64,000 bases of DNA from an uncultured Erythrobacter sp. (GCA_947499505.1 CANMOQ010000001.1:106037-170036); one strand, 5' to 3'; numbered from the stretch's first letter, positions 43,262 to 52,448 are shown. Notes: generated from the sequence alone by a model not told the origin. Numbers and translations are program-made.

Positions 43262-44152
43262 TTACCGCTGGCCGCCAACGCCATGAAGCTCAGCAAAGGC
43301 GGCAATCATCCGCGCGGCGTTTTTGGGGTCCTCTTCGTGCGCTAGATGGCCGAGCGCTGGCAGTTCCTCAAGCCGTGCATTGGGCAGAACTTCCGTCGCC
43401 TCGCGTGCGGCCGAAACCGGCACCGCATTGTCACGCTCTGAATGCACCAACAGGACCGGATTGTTCACCTGCGGCAGGCGCGATTGTAGCGCGGGCAAGT
43501 CCCAATTGGCCATCATCGAAAGCGCGCCTTTTGTGTGCCGGCTGTTGCGCAGCAGGGCGGCGTAACAAGCCATCCCCTCAGCATCGATTCTGGACTGAGT
43601 GGCCCGCGTCAAGAACCGCTCTGCATCCTCGGCGCGCGCAACGCTTTTGGAAAACAATCGCGGCACCAGAGGATTGACGAACAACAGTTTCGCAAAGGCA
43701 GGAAAGAGCTGCGCCGCGAGACCCGGAAACGGGCGCAGCGCAGCGTTGAGCCCAACCACTGGCACGCCAAGGCCGCGATCTAGTGCCAGTTGCAGGGCCA
43801 AGGCCGCTCCCGCTGAGTGGCCGACGATTAGGTCCGGCTCGACGTCTAATTCGCTCAGTAGGCTGGATAGAGCCCGCGCCATGCTTGGCAGCGCCATCAC
43901 CTCTGGCGGGTGGCCGGTGGTGAAGGCGTGGCGCGGCAGGTCGGGCGCGATCACACTGTGCTTCTTGGCAAGTGGCGGCATGACGCCTCGCCAGGAATGG
44001 CACGATGCGCCGGTTCCATGCAGCAGCAGAATAACCGGGCCTTTGCCCATGCGCTGAACATGCCACCGGGTTCGCCCGACGCTCACAAATTCGCTCGCCT
44101 CGCGGTGGGGCCAGATCAGCCCGTCGCGCTCCCATTCGAGCGGGCGGCTCAT
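43262..44152 (-). CDS. bchO: alpha/beta hydrolase BchO, Mg-chelatase accessory protein
   Basis: A 296-residue alpha/beta-fold protein with the nucleophile elbow VGHSAGAALALQLAL (Ser about 113), GTGASCHSWRGVMPPLA for the oxyanion region, and a late His in LGHLAHEEDP. BchO is linked genetically to magnesium chelatase; its substrate is not established. The ATG overlaps the bchD stop (ATGA), giving the common order bchI-D-O. Confidence 0.94.
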   Translation of the reverse strand: MSRPLEWERDGLIWPHREASEFVSVGRTRWHVQRMGKGPVILLLHGTGASCHSWRGVMPPLAKKHSVIAPDLPRHAFTTGHPPEVMALPSMARALSSLLSELDVEPDLIVGHSAGAALALQLALDRGLGVPVVGLNAALRPFPGLAAQLFPAFAKLLFVNPLVPRLFSKSVARAEDAERFLTRATQSRIDAEGMACYAALLRNSRHTKGALSMMANWDLPALQSRLPQVNNPVLLVHSERDNAVPVSAAREATEVLPNARLEELPALGHLAHEEDPKNAARMIAAFAELHGVGGQR

Positions 44153-45891
44153 GCTGCTGTCTTGGTGTTTTGCGCGTTGGCTGTGGTCGCGGCTGATATC
44201 GCCTTGTGCAGCATCTTTGCGTCCGCCATCGGCAAGGCGAGAAAACGCGCGCCCATGGTTTTTGCGAGCTCCGGCGCGTGCGGCCCGGGGCGGGCGGCAA
44301 TATCGATCACCAGCCCTTCATAGCCCGCTGAATGAATGGCTTTCGCCGCAGCCTGTGCATCCTCGCTCGCCTGCGCCCGGCCTGGCGAGCCATCGGCGGC
44401 GATATTGCCCCTGCCATCGGTCAGCACCACTAGGCTAGGTGTGCGTCCGCGCGCAGCGATCATATCGGCGAGCTCGTGCGCGATATTGAGCCCGCTGGCC
44501 AGAGGCGTGCCGCCGCCGCCGGGCAATTCCGCCAGAGCACGCCGCGCCCGAGTTAGCGAGCGAGTTGGCGGCAGCAGCAATTCTGCACTTTCTCCGCGAA
44601 AGGCAACTAAGGCGACCTCGCTGCGGGTGACATAGACTTGAGCCAGCATCAGTTCGACCGCGCCTTTTGCCTCCGCCAGACGCGCAGCCGCTGCCGAACC
44701 AGAGGCATCGACGCAAAAAATGGTGACCTTGCCCATGCGCTCTTCAAAGCGTTTCACGCGCAAATCGCCCTTGCGCATGATGATCGCGCCGCTGTCTTCG
44801 CCGCCAGCGCCTACTCGTTCGCGCCGCCGCATGGGTTGCCATGGGACGGCTGCCCTCAGGCTGTCGACCAAGGCTAGGCGCGCGCCGCCCCGGGGCAGAC
44901 CGGGGCGGATGCCCAAGGGCTTGCCGCGCAGCGCGGATTTGCGCTTTTGCCCGGCCCCGCTGCCTTGCGCCGGACGCTTTGCCTTGCCGCTGGTTAGCTG
45001 AGCCAAAAGATCGGCTGGGATCGCTGCCTGCGCGGCCTCAACCAGAATATCATCGAGATCCCGCTCGCCGGGGTCGGAATTGTCCGCTGACTTGTCATTT
45101 TGTGGCTGATCCTTTGGTGTCTCCGGTGGAGGCTCGGGTTCGTTCTCACTCGTTTGCGGCAAGTGCAGCGCGCGCGGCGCCAAGACCAGACGAACGGCGG
45201 CTTTGAGGTCCTGCTCGCTTACCTCGCTGCGTCCAAACAGGCTGGCATGGGCGCGGGCGGTAGTTTGAGCGAACAGCAAGGGTCGCACGGTGTGGATGTC
45301 AAATGCTGCCGCCGTTTGCGTAAGCGCCGTGAGCGCTTCCTCGCTCAGCGTGTCCACTTGCGAGAGCGGAATCCCTTTTGACGCGGGTGGCAGAATGGCC
45401 GTGCCGTGGAACTGCGACTGGGACAGGTCTACCTGAAAGGCGAGGCGCTCGGTCAGAGAGAGCCTCGGTGCTTCCTCTGGATCAATTCCGTCATCGAGCA
45501 AGATGAGGCCATTGGGAGCGCTCTCTCCGGCGCAATCGAAAACCTGCGAGAGCTTGCCAGCCAGCGCATCAGGCATGCGCTCCGCCATCGGCACCAGTAA
45601 AGCGGCGCGCGCACAGGCAGCCTCCGTCAAAATTCCAGCTTGCGAGATGGCCTTTCCTGCGGCCAGGCTGGCGGCGATATCCACTCCGCCCAGCAATCGC
45701 TCATCATCCACATGGGCCGGCAATTTGCGCATGGTGAGACCAGCGCTTTTTAGCGCCGCAAGCAATGCATCACGAGCAGGGCCGCCGCCGCGCAATGTCA
45801 TTCCGCCCAGCGCGGCTGGAGCGATTAGGAACAGGCGGGCAGCGAGCAGCGCATCGGCAAGCGGATCATCAGCTGCCGACGTCTCGCTCAT
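44149..45891 (-). CDS. bchD: magnesium chelatase subunit D
   Basis: A 580-residue AAA+/VWA protein that forms a double ring with BchI. The N-terminal AAA+ region is degenerate, with no intact Walker A (AALGGMTLRGGGPARD), as expected. A Pro/acidic linker follows (about residues 265-300), and then a VWA domain with the MIDAS motif CVDASGSAA and LTDGRGNIAADGSPGR. It overlaps bchI upstream and bchO downstream by 4 bp each. Confidence 0.97.
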   Translation of the reverse strand: MSETSAADDPLADALLAARLFLIAPAALGGMTLRGGGPARDALLAALKSAGLTMRKLPAHVDDERLLGGVDIAASLAAGKAISQAGILTEAACARAALLVPMAERMPDALAGKLSQVFDCAGESAPNGLILLDDGIDPEEAPRLSLTERLAFQVDLSQSQFHGTAILPPASKGIPLSQVDTLSEEALTALTQTAAAFDIHTVRPLLFAQTTARAHASLFGRSEVSEQDLKAAVRLVLAPRALHLPQTSENEPEPPPETPKDQPQNDKSADNSDPGERDLDDILVEAAQAAIPADLLAQLTSGKAKRPAQGSGAGQKRKSALRGKPLGIRPGLPRGGARLALVDSLRAAVPWQPMRRRERVGAGGEDSGAIIMRKGDLRVKRFEERMGKVTIFCVDASGSAAAARLAEAKGAVELMLAQVYVTRSEVALVAFRGESAELLLPPTRSLTRARRALAELPGGGGTPLASGLNIAHELADMIAARGRTPSLVVLTDGRGNIAADGSPGRAQASEDAQAAAKAIHSAGYEGLVIDIAARPGPHAPELAKTMGARFLALPMADAKMLHKAISAATTANAQNTKTAA

Positions 45892-46889
45892 CCGAACAGT
45901 TCGTCAATCGCGCGGGCAATCCGCACGGTCGAGCCGGTTTCATCAAGCACATCTCGGCGCAGCCTGTGGCGCAGGGCTGATGGCGCGACCGCAATCAAAT
46001 GTTCCCGGCGGACCGATTTTGCCCCGGCCAAGGTAGCCTGAGCGCGGGCCGCCCGCATCAACGTCAATTCGCCGCGCAGGCCATCTGCGCCGACCGCCAT
46101 GCACAGCTCAGCGGCGTCCTGCATGATCGCATCCGGGGTTTCCATCTTGGCAATCTTGGTCTTGCCACGCGCAACCTGACGCAGGATCTTTTCCTCTTCC
46201 TTCGCCCATTGCTCAGAAAAGCCCTCTGGATCGCGTTCTTGTTCGCCGCAGCGGCGCATAATTTCCACGCGCTGATCAAGCTCGGTCGGCGTGCGAACTT
46301 CGACGGACAGGCCAAACCGGTCGAGCAATTGCGGACGCAGCTCGCCTTCTTCAGGATTGCCGCTGCCGATGAGCACAAACTTTGCGCGGTGGCGCACGGA
46401 TAGCCCTTCGCGCTCGACCACATTTTCGCCCGATGCCGCGACATCTAGCAGCAGGTCGACGAGATGATCTTCGAGCAGATTGATCTCGTCGATGTAGAGA
46501 AAACCGCGGTGCGCCTTGGCCAGCAATCCGGGCTCAAAACTCTTCTCTCCCGCACGCAGCGCCTTTTCCAGATCGAGCGCGCCAATCACTCGGTCCTCAG
46601 TCGCACCAAGCGGCAGGTCAACGAAGGGAACCGCGCGCTTTCGCACCCGGCCCGATGTGCATGGATCAGGGCACGTGCCGCGCTGATCGCCCAAGCAATT
46701 GTAGCGGCAATCCTCAACCGAGGAGATCGGCGGGAGCAGGCTGGCGAGCGCACGCGCAGCGGTCGATTTGCCGGTGCCGCGATCGCCAAACACCATTACG
46801 CCGCCAATCGCTGGCTCAATCGCCGCGATCAGCAAAGCTTGCTTCATCTCGTCTTGGCCGACGATGGCGGAGAAAGGAAAACGAGCCAT
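45888..46889 (-). CDS. bchI: magnesium chelatase ATPase subunit I
   Basis: A 333-residue AAA+ ATPase powering Mg2+ insertion. Walker A is FGDRGTGKSTAARAL (about residue 37), Walker B is GFLYIDEINLLEDHLVDLLL, sensor 1 is FVLIGSGNPEEGELRPQLLD, and VRTPTELDQRVEIMRRC follows. The ATG at 46889 has a weak ribosome site. It is the first gene of bchI-D-O-orf61; the 98 bp upstream contain four GACA elements at 13-bp spacing instead of a canonical PpsR box. Confidence 0.97.
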   Translation of the reverse strand: MARFPFSAIVGQDEMKQALLIAAIEPAIGGVMVFGDRGTGKSTAARALASLLPPISSVEDCRYNCLGDQRGTCPDPCTSGRVRKRAVPFVDLPLGATEDRVIGALDLEKALRAGEKSFEPGLLAKAHRGFLYIDEINLLEDHLVDLLLDVAASGENVVEREGLSVRHRAKFVLIGSGNPEEGELRPQLLDRFGLSVEVRTPTELDQRVEIMRRCGEQERDPEGFSEQWAKEEEKILRQVARGKTKIAKMETPDAIMQDAAELCMAVGADGLRGELTLMRAARAQATLAGAKSVRREHLIAVAPSALRHRLRRDVLDETGSTVRIARAIDELFG

Positions 46890-46922
46890 ATCATTGGCTT
46901 TGTGGACGAGTGCGCGGCGCGG

Positions 46923-46966
46923 GACAAGTCCCCATGACAGTTTGATTTGACAGGCTTGGCTGACAG
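46923..46966. repeat. four 13-bp-spaced GACA direct repeats upstream of bchI
   Basis: GACA begins at 46923, 46936, 46949 and 46962, exactly 13 bp apart; three copies are TGACAG. On the bchI coding strand they read CTGTCA, CTGTCA, CTGTCA and TTGTCC, each equal to a PpsR half-site (TGTC). No TGT-N12-ACA inverted pair exists here. The array lies 34-77 bp upstream of bchI and probably serves as its regulatory region. Confidence 0.6.
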
Positions 46967-46987
46967 AAAAGTGGCGTGCGGTTACGC

Positions 46988-48685
46988 TTAGGTCTTGGCC
47001 GCGCGGTTCAGCATCAGCACTGGGATCAGGCCTGCGGCAAGGATCAAGAGACTGGCAGTGGACGCCTCGGCCAGCTTTTCATCGCTGGCGAGCCGGTAAA
47101 CCCGCGTGGCCAGAGTTTCGAGGTTGAAGGGCCGCAAGATAAGTGTCGCGGGGAGCTCTCGCAGGGTGTCGATGAACACCAGCGCAGCGGCGGCGGCGAG
47201 GCTGGGCGTGAGCAGCGGGATATGGATCCGCCGCATGACCTCTCCCGGTCCCGCGCCCAGCGAGCGGGCGGCCGCATCCAGTGATGGCGGGACTTTTTCA
47301 AACCCGCCGCTCACCGAATTGAACGCGACGGTCAGAAACCGCACTGACAGAGCATAGATCAGTATCGCGCTGGTGCCCGTAAGCAGCAGGCCGTGCGTGA
47401 AACCAAATGTGTCGCGCGAGAAGCGGGTGATCGCTTGGTCAAACACGCCCAAGGGAGCGAGCAATCCCACCGCCAGCAGCGCACCGGGCAGGGCATAGCC
47501 CAAAGTTGCCACCCGGATGGCAAAGCGCGTGATGCGGCTGTTTGACCGGCGTTGAGCAAAGGCCAGGACGACTGCCGCTATGGTGCAAACCAGCGCCGCG
47601 CTGAGGCCAAGGGTCAGGCTGTCCTGCGCGTAGCTCCACAAGGTAGCGGCGTTCATTTGATCGCCGGTCTCGAGCGCCAGAACCACCAGATGCGCGGCGG
47701 GGATGCCAAAGCCGAGCAGCACGGGCAGGGCGCAGAAAGTAAGTGCCAGCGCTTGCTGCCATCCGTTTAGCGCAACCAGAGCTTCATCGGATCGGGCGGC
47801 ATCGCGGCTGTCGGTGCGACCGCGCCGGCTGCTAGCTTCAAACACGACCAGCGCGATCACGAAGACCAGCATGAATGCCGCCAGCTTAAGCGCCAATTGC
47901 TTGTCACCCATAGCCAGCCAGCTGCGGAAAATACCGGTGCTGAAGGTGGGGATAGCGAAATATTCCGCGACGCCGAAATCGGCCACAGTCTCCATCAGGA
48001 CGAGCGCAAGGCCGCCTGCGATCGCTGGCCGGGCGGCGGGCAAAGCGACACGGGTAAAGGCGCGCAGCGGCGCTGCGCCAAGGCTGCGAGCGGCGCGAAA
48101 CTGCCCCAGGCTTTGCGCGGAAAAGGCAGCGCGGGCGAGCAGATAGACGTAAGGGTAGAGCACGAGGCCCAGGATTAGCGCCGCACCGGGAAGCGAGCGG
48201 ATTTGAGGAAAACTGTATTCTCCAAGAGCCCAACCGGTTGCCGCGCGGAGTAAGCTTTGGACAGGGCCGGTGAATGAGAGCAGATCAGCATAGATATAGG
48301 CGGCAATATAGGCGGGCACGGCGAGCGGCAGCACCAAGGCCCAGGCCAATATTCGCCTGCCGGGGAAGCGCGCCGCGCTGATCAGCCATGCCGTGCCAAC
48401 GCCGATCACACCCGCGACCAAAGCGGTCAGCAGCATCAGCGCGCTGGTGTTGATCAGATAGTTGGTGAGGATGGTGGAGGCGAGCTCGAGGAGGCTATCG
48501 ATGCCGCCGCTCGGCGCGGAGACCACAATAGTCAGGATCGGAATTGCCGCCAAGGCCGCAATGATCCAAGCGCCCAGCGACCAACGGTCCAGCGCCCCGA
48601 GGCCCGACGATGCGGCGGGCGAGAGCGTTGCGCCATTACCCTTCGCGGTTGCGCGCGGCAAAGCATTGAGCCTAAGGCGGCTCAA
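46988..48685 (-). CDS. ferric iron ABC transporter permease (FbpB/AfuB type)
   Basis: A 565-residue permease with about 12 membrane helices formed by two fused permease halves. Each half carries an EAA-type loop: AARSLGAAPLRAFTRVALPAARPAIAGG-like sequence in the first and AARSLGAGPGEVMRRIHIPLL in the second. This fused architecture is typical of Fe3+ and thiamine-type systems. The start appears to be TTG (48685, TTGAGCCGCCTTAGG); no in-frame ATG precedes it in a sensible place. It is divergent from the ATPase with only 23 bp between the start codons. Confidence 0.88.
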   Translation of the reverse strand: MSRLRLNALPRATAKGNGATLSPAASSGLGALDRWSLGAWIIAALAAIPILTIVVSAPSGGIDSLLELASTILTNYLINTSALMLLTALVAGVIGVGTAWLISAARFPGRRILAWALVLPLAVPAYIAAYIYADLLSFTGPVQSLLRAATGWALGEYSFPQIRSLPGAALILGLVLYPYVYLLARAAFSAQSLGQFRAARSLGAAPLRAFTRVALPAARPAIAGGLALVLMETVADFGVAEYFAIPTFSTGIFRSWLAMGDKQLALKLAAFMLVFVIALVVFEASSRRGRTDSRDAARSDEALVALNGWQQALALTFCALPVLLGFGIPAAHLVVLALETGDQMNAATLWSYAQDSLTLGLSAALVCTIAAVVLAFAQRRSNSRITRFAIRVATLGYALPGALLAVGLLAPLGVFDQAITRFSRDTFGFTHGLLLTGTSAILIYALSVRFLTVAFNSVSGGFEKVPPSLDAAARSLGAGPGEVMRRIHIPLLTPSLAAAAALVFIDTLRELPATLILRPFNLETLATRVYRLASDEKLAEASTASLLILAAGLIPVLMLNRAAKT

Positions 48686-48708
48686 CGCAACTGGCCCGGA
48701 ATGAAGAT

Positions 48709-49758
48709 TTGAGCCTCGAATTTCGCCATATCGCCCATGCTTACGGTAACACTAGGGCGTTAAAAGACATCAGCTTCACAGCGCCCCAAGGAGAGATCAC
48801 GTGTCTGCTTGGATCGTCGGGCTGTGGCAAGTCAACTTTGCTAAATCTCACCGCCGGATTGCTGCCAGTGCAGCAAGGAAGCGTGTATATTGACGGCGAA
48901 TTGCTGGCCGATGAGAGCCACTCTCCCCCGCCGGAAAAGCGCCCCGTTGGGCTGGTTTTTCAGGATGGCGCCCTGTTTCCGCATATGACGATCGCGCAAA
49001 ATGTCGCCTTTGGCTTGCCGAAATCGCGCAATAGCAGCGATGTGATCGAAGAATGGCTGGATCTGGTCGGTTTGGCCGGGCTGGGCGGGCGTTATCCGCA
49101 TGAGCTGTCTGGCGGGCAGCAGCAGCGCGCAGCCCTGGCCCGGGCGATGGCACCAGAGCCGCAGGTCCTGCTGATGGATGAGCCGTTTGCGAGCGTCGAT
49201 ATTGTTCTACGCAAAAGCCTACGCCGCGACTGCCGCGCTCTGCTGCGTCAGCGCGGAGCGACGGTGATTATGGTCACGCATGATCCGGAAGAGGCGCTGG
49301 ATATTGGCGACCGAATTGCGGTTATGGACCGCGGAAGGATCGCGCAATTTGGCACCCCGCACGAGCTTTATGACACGCCGAGCAGCGCCCGAGTGGGCGC
49401 GATCTTTGGCGGTGCTCAGGTGATTGCCGGTGAACGCGTGGAAGGCGGGATTGCGACCGCATTTGGCACATGGCCGCTATCCGCTTTGGTGGGCGATGCC
49501 CCGGATAGCCTCAACTTAGAGCTGCTGCTGCGCGCCGATGGTTTTGAAGTGACCAGCGCGCATGAGGGACACGGATTGGTGGTTCGCGACATTCGCCGCA
49601 CGAGTGCGCGCGCGCAAATTGTCCTTGCGAATGATGGCGGGGAAGAGCTGGCGATTGAGCTTGCGAGCGGGGATGCGCCTGCGATTGGGGAGCGGGTGAC
49701 GGTGCAGCCGCGCGCGGCAAGCGTGCTGGCATTTGCGACCGCACCAACGGCGGATTGA
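48709..49758 (+). CDS. ferric iron ABC transporter ATP-binding protein
   Basis: A 349-residue ABC ATPase with Walker A LLGSSGCGKSTLLNLTAG, signature LSGGQQQRAALARA and Walker B VLLMDEPFASVD, plus a C-terminal regulatory beta domain (about residues 240-349), as in FbpC/PotA-like importers. The start is TTG at 48709. It is separated from the permease by 23 bp (divergent) and followed after 77 bp by the binding protein gene. Specificity for Fe3+ is inferred from the neighbouring binding protein. Confidence 0.9.
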   Translation: MSLEFRHIAHAYGNTRALKDISFTAPQGEITCLLGSSGCGKSTLLNLTAGLLPVQQGSVYIDGELLADESHSPPPEKRPVGLVFQDGALFPHMTIAQNVAFGLPKSRNSSDVIEEWLDLVGLAGLGGRYPHELSGGQQQRAALARAMAPEPQVLLMDEPFASVDIVLRKSLRRDCRALLRQRGATVIMVTHDPEEALDIGDRIAVMDRGRIAQFGTPHELYDTPSSARVGAIFGGAQVIAGERVEGGIATAFGTWPLSALVGDAPDSLNLELLLRADGFEVTSAHEGHGLVVRDIRRTSARAQIVLANDGGEELAIELASGDAPAIGERVTVQPRAASVLAFATAPTAD

Positions 49759-49793
49759 TCGCAGCTGAGCCATCAAGGCTTGCGGAATTAAAT

Positions 49794-49813
49794 TATAATG
49801 CTAATCAATCGCA
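49794..49813 (+). promoter_or_regulatory. candidate promoter -10 with Fur-like inverted repeat
   Basis: TATAAT at 49794-49799 is joined to TGCTAATCAATCGCA (49799-49813), an imperfect inverted repeat with TGC/GCA ends and AAT/ATT cores similar to alphaproteobacterial Fur/Mur-type boxes. It lies 23 bp before the ferric-iron binding protein gene, so iron-responsive repression is plausible. A good -35 is not evident. Confidence 0.4.
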
Positions 49814-49835
49814 ATAAGGCATTCAAGGAAACATA

Positions 49836-50894
49836 ATGGCTAAGCGATTTTGGGGCGGTGCGCTCACAGCAATTTTGGCTGGCGCACTCGCGGCGTGCTC
49901 TGGGACCAGCGGTGATAGCGAAACGCCCGAAGGCGTCGAAATCACCGGTGAGGTGAACCTCTATTCCTCACGTCACTACGACACCGACTTGGCCTTGTAT
50001 GAGGATTTCACCCGCGAAACCGGCATTCGCGTAAACCGCATTGAAGCAGGCGCGGATGCTTTGATCGAGCGGATTGTCAGCGAAGGTGAATTTTCACCAG
50101 CAGACCTGCTAGTCACGGTCGATGCGGGCCGCCTGTGGCGTGCCGAGGAAGCGGGCATATTGTCTGCGGCGCAGTCCGATGTGCTGACCGAGCGCCTGCC
50201 GGAATATTTGCGGCACCCCGATGGCCTGTGGTTTGGCCTTTCCACCCGTGCCCGCGTGATCATTTACAACAAGGCAGCGGGTGAGCCGGAAGGCTTGGCC
50301 AATTATGAAGATCTGACCGACGCGGCTTACAAAGGCGCGATCTGTGTCCGCTCTTCCTCCAACATTTACAACATTTCGCTGCTCTCCAGCATGATCGCCA
50401 ACAATGGCGCAGAGGCCGCGCAAGACTGGGCCAGCGGCGTGGTCGCCAATTTTGCCCGCCCGCCTCAGGGCAATGACAGCGCCAATATCGAAGCGGTTGC
50501 CTCTGGCGAATGCCGCATCTCGATCGTCAATTCCTATTACCTCGCGCGCTACGCGGCGCAGGACGCGGAAAATCCCGAAGTGCTGGAGGCCATCGGAGTG
50601 ATTTTTCCAAATCAGGAAACGACCGGCACGCACATCAATATCAGCGGCGCAGGCGTGCTTAAACACGCGCCCAACCGCGAGAATGCGATCCGCTTCCTCG
50701 AATATTTGACCGAGGAAAGCGCGCAGCGATATTTCGCCAATGGCAATAATGAATATCCGGCTGTCTTGAGCGTCGCGGCGTCATCTGCAGTCGAGGGTCT
50801 GGGCGAATTTAAGCCGGACACGCTGAACGCGGCGGAGATTGGCAAAGGCCAAGCGCAAGCCGTGCGGATTTACGACCAAGCCGGTTGGAATTGA
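49836..50894 (+). CDS. Fe(3+)-binding periplasmic lipoprotein (FbpA/FutA type)
   Basis: A 352-residue substrate-binding protein with a signal sequence ending in a lipobox (ALAAC, Cys21), so it is probably membrane-tethered. The mature start EVNLYSSRHYDTDLALYEDF is characteristic of ferric-binding proteins, and the twin tyrosines that bind iron lie at Tyr234-Tyr235 (VNSYYLARYAA). GTHINISGAGVLKHAPNREN is another family stretch. AAGGAAA precedes the ATG. With the ATPase and the divergent permease it makes a complete importer. Confidence 0.93.
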   Translation: MAKRFWGGALTAILAGALAACSGTSGDSETPEGVEITGEVNLYSSRHYDTDLALYEDFTRETGIRVNRIEAGADALIERIVSEGEFSPADLLVTVDAGRLWRAEEAGILSAAQSDVLTERLPEYLRHPDGLWFGLSTRARVIIYNKAAGEPEGLANYEDLTDAAYKGAICVRSSSNIYNISLLSSMIANNGAEAAQDWASGVVANFARPPQGNDSANIEAVASGECRISIVNSYYLARYAAQDAENPEVLEAIGVIFPNQETTGTHINISGAGVLKHAPNRENAIRFLEYLTEESAQRYFANGNNEYPAVLSVAASSAVEGLGEFKPDTLNAAEIGKGQAQAVRIYDQAGWN

Positions 50895-50922
50895 TCCAGG
50901 GCGTGATGGCGCGCCTCAGCTT

Positions 50923-51600
50923 TTAAGGCTGCGCCCACATCCGCGTCAGATTGGCGATGCTTTTATCGAGCGTCAGCGACAGCGCCGGGTCAATGCTATC
51001 TGCCGCACGCAGGCTGGCGCGCAGATTGTCGAGATCGAATAATAGCTCGCGCTGAGGCCCGTCAGCGATCAGGCTCTCGATCCAACCGACGCAGACATGC
51101 CGCGTGCCTGAGGTGACCGGGCGTACTTCGTGAATGCTGGTCGATGGGTACAGCACCAGCTGGCCCGCTTGGCCTGCAATCTCCTGCGTCGCGCCGGCAT
51201 TGTGGATCGCCAGCTCGCCGCCCTCATATTGATCGCGCGGGGTCAGAAACAGAGTGAAGGAGAGGTCGCTGCGCATCCGGCCTTCGCCTTTGCCCATCAG
51301 CGCGTTGTCGATATGCGCGCCGTAATGGCCGCCGTTTTCTGTCTTGCTGACAATGAAATGCGAGAACCGCCGAGGCCGCGCGCCAGCCAGCAGGACCGGG
51401 TTGTCGATGATATGCGGCAGCAGCGTCTGGCGCAGCGCCTGGCCAGCTTCATTGTTCATCACCGCCTGCTGATTGACCTTTACCGCGCTGGCACTTTTGC
51501 CCGCCGTGGTTCGCCCATCTTGCCAAGTGAGTTCGCCCAATTGCGCGGTGATGGTGTCCAGAACTTGCTGGTCTGTAATCGCGGATATCGACAGGATCAT
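50923..51600 (-). CDS. PKHD-type Fe(II)/2-oxoglutarate hydroxylase (PiuC/YbiX family)
   Basis: A 225-residue dioxygenase-like protein; the start at 51600 (MILSISAITDQQ) matches the family, and the longer frame upstream is spurious. Iron ligands are His96 and Asp98 (HYGAHIDNAL) and His157 (STSIHEVRP); Arg167 (SGTRHVC) binds 2-oxoglutarate. Family members are often encoded beside TonB receptors or iron uptake genes and are iron-regulated. Here it is convergent with the ferric-binding protein gene, which supports an iron-related role; the substrate is unknown. Confidence 0.92.
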   Translation of the reverse strand: MILSISAITDQQVLDTITAQLGELTWQDGRTTAGKSASAVKVNQQAVMNNEAGQALRQTLLPHIIDNPVLLAGARPRRFSHFIVSKTENGGHYGAHIDNALMGKGEGRMRSDLSFTLFLTPRDQYEGGELAIHNAGATQEIAGQAGQLVLYPSTSIHEVRPVTSGTRHVCVGWIESLIADGPQRELLFDLDNLRASLRAADSIDPALSLTLDKSIANLTRMWAQP

Positions 51601-51683
51601 TGAGAATTTGGCCCGATAGTGTGTTGCACAAGCGTGCGGTGTGGCTAGGATTTGAAGCATAGAATTGCGCGAAAGGCGAGACA

Positions 51684-52448
51684 ATGAATTCCAAGCTGAA
51701 ATTGTGGACCGGATTGGGCGTGGCGACCGCACTGATGGGCAGCGGGCTGGCAGGATGCGCTGGAGAAGGCGGTGAAGGCGGCGAAGCTGCACAAAGCGGC
51801 GAAGCTGGCACTGGCGGCGAGGCTGGCGAGGGCGGCGAAGCGGGCGCGGATGTCGGTGCGCTGGAACTGCCCAATCGCCTGGCGTTTATGTCTGGCCATG
51901 TCGCAGCGGGCCTTGCTCTCTACCGGGCTGGCGATTCTGAGGCTGCGGCTCCGCATTTGCTCCACCCGGTTTCGGAAACGCACGCCTCTGAGCGCGAAGG
52001 CCTGGAGGAGCTTGGGTTCGATCCGGCACCATTCGAAGCGGTGTCAGCCGCGCTTGAAGCCGGCAAGCCAGCGGCGGAGATTGAGCCGCAATTGGCGGCG
52101 GCTGAGGCGAACCTTCGCGAGGTGCGCGGCAAGGCAGGCGGCGATGAGGTCGAGGTCATTCGCTTCCTGATGGACACAGCCGTCGCTGAATACAGCGTCG
52201 CCGTTTCCGACGGGAAAGTCACCGATCCTGCTGAGTACCAGGACGCATGGGGTTTTACCCGCGTGGCTTGGCAAATGGCGGCGGATTTAAACACGCCGCG
52301 CGCCGAGGATGTGCGCACGCAGCTCACTGCTATGCTCGCACTTTGGCCAGAGGAAGGGCCGATCCCGCCCGCTGATCCGGCGCCTGTTGGGCAAGTTTCT
52401 GCGCTTGCATCAAAGGTCGCTTTGGCCCTGCCTCAGCCCGCCTCTTAA
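51684..52448 (+). CDS. low-complexity Gly/Glu/Ala lipoprotein of unknown function
   Basis: A 254-residue lipoprotein (lipobox in GSGLAGC, Cys about 25) followed by a 30-residue tract made almost only of Gly, Glu and Ala, then a helical domain (about residues 55-254). The helical part begins LPNRLAFMSGHVAAGLALYR and includes HLLHPVSETHASEREGLEEL, with several His and acidic residues that could bind metal. I recognise no family for certain; it loosely resembles periplasmic helical domains such as EfeO/imelysin. AAGGCGAG precedes the ATG. It is divergent from the PKHD gene, in an iron-transport neighbourhood. Confidence 0.8.
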   Translation: MNSKLKLWTGLGVATALMGSGLAGCAGEGGEGGEAAQSGEAGTGGEAGEGGEAGADVGALELPNRLAFMSGHVAAGLALYRAGDSEAAAPHLLHPVSETHASEREGLEELGFDPAPFEAVSAALEAGKPAAEIEPQLAAAEANLREVRGKAGGDEVEVIRFLMDTAVAEYSVAVSDGKVTDPAEYQDAWGFTRVAWQMAADLNTPRAEDVRTQLTAMLALWPEEGPIPPADPAPVGQVSALASKVALALPQPAS

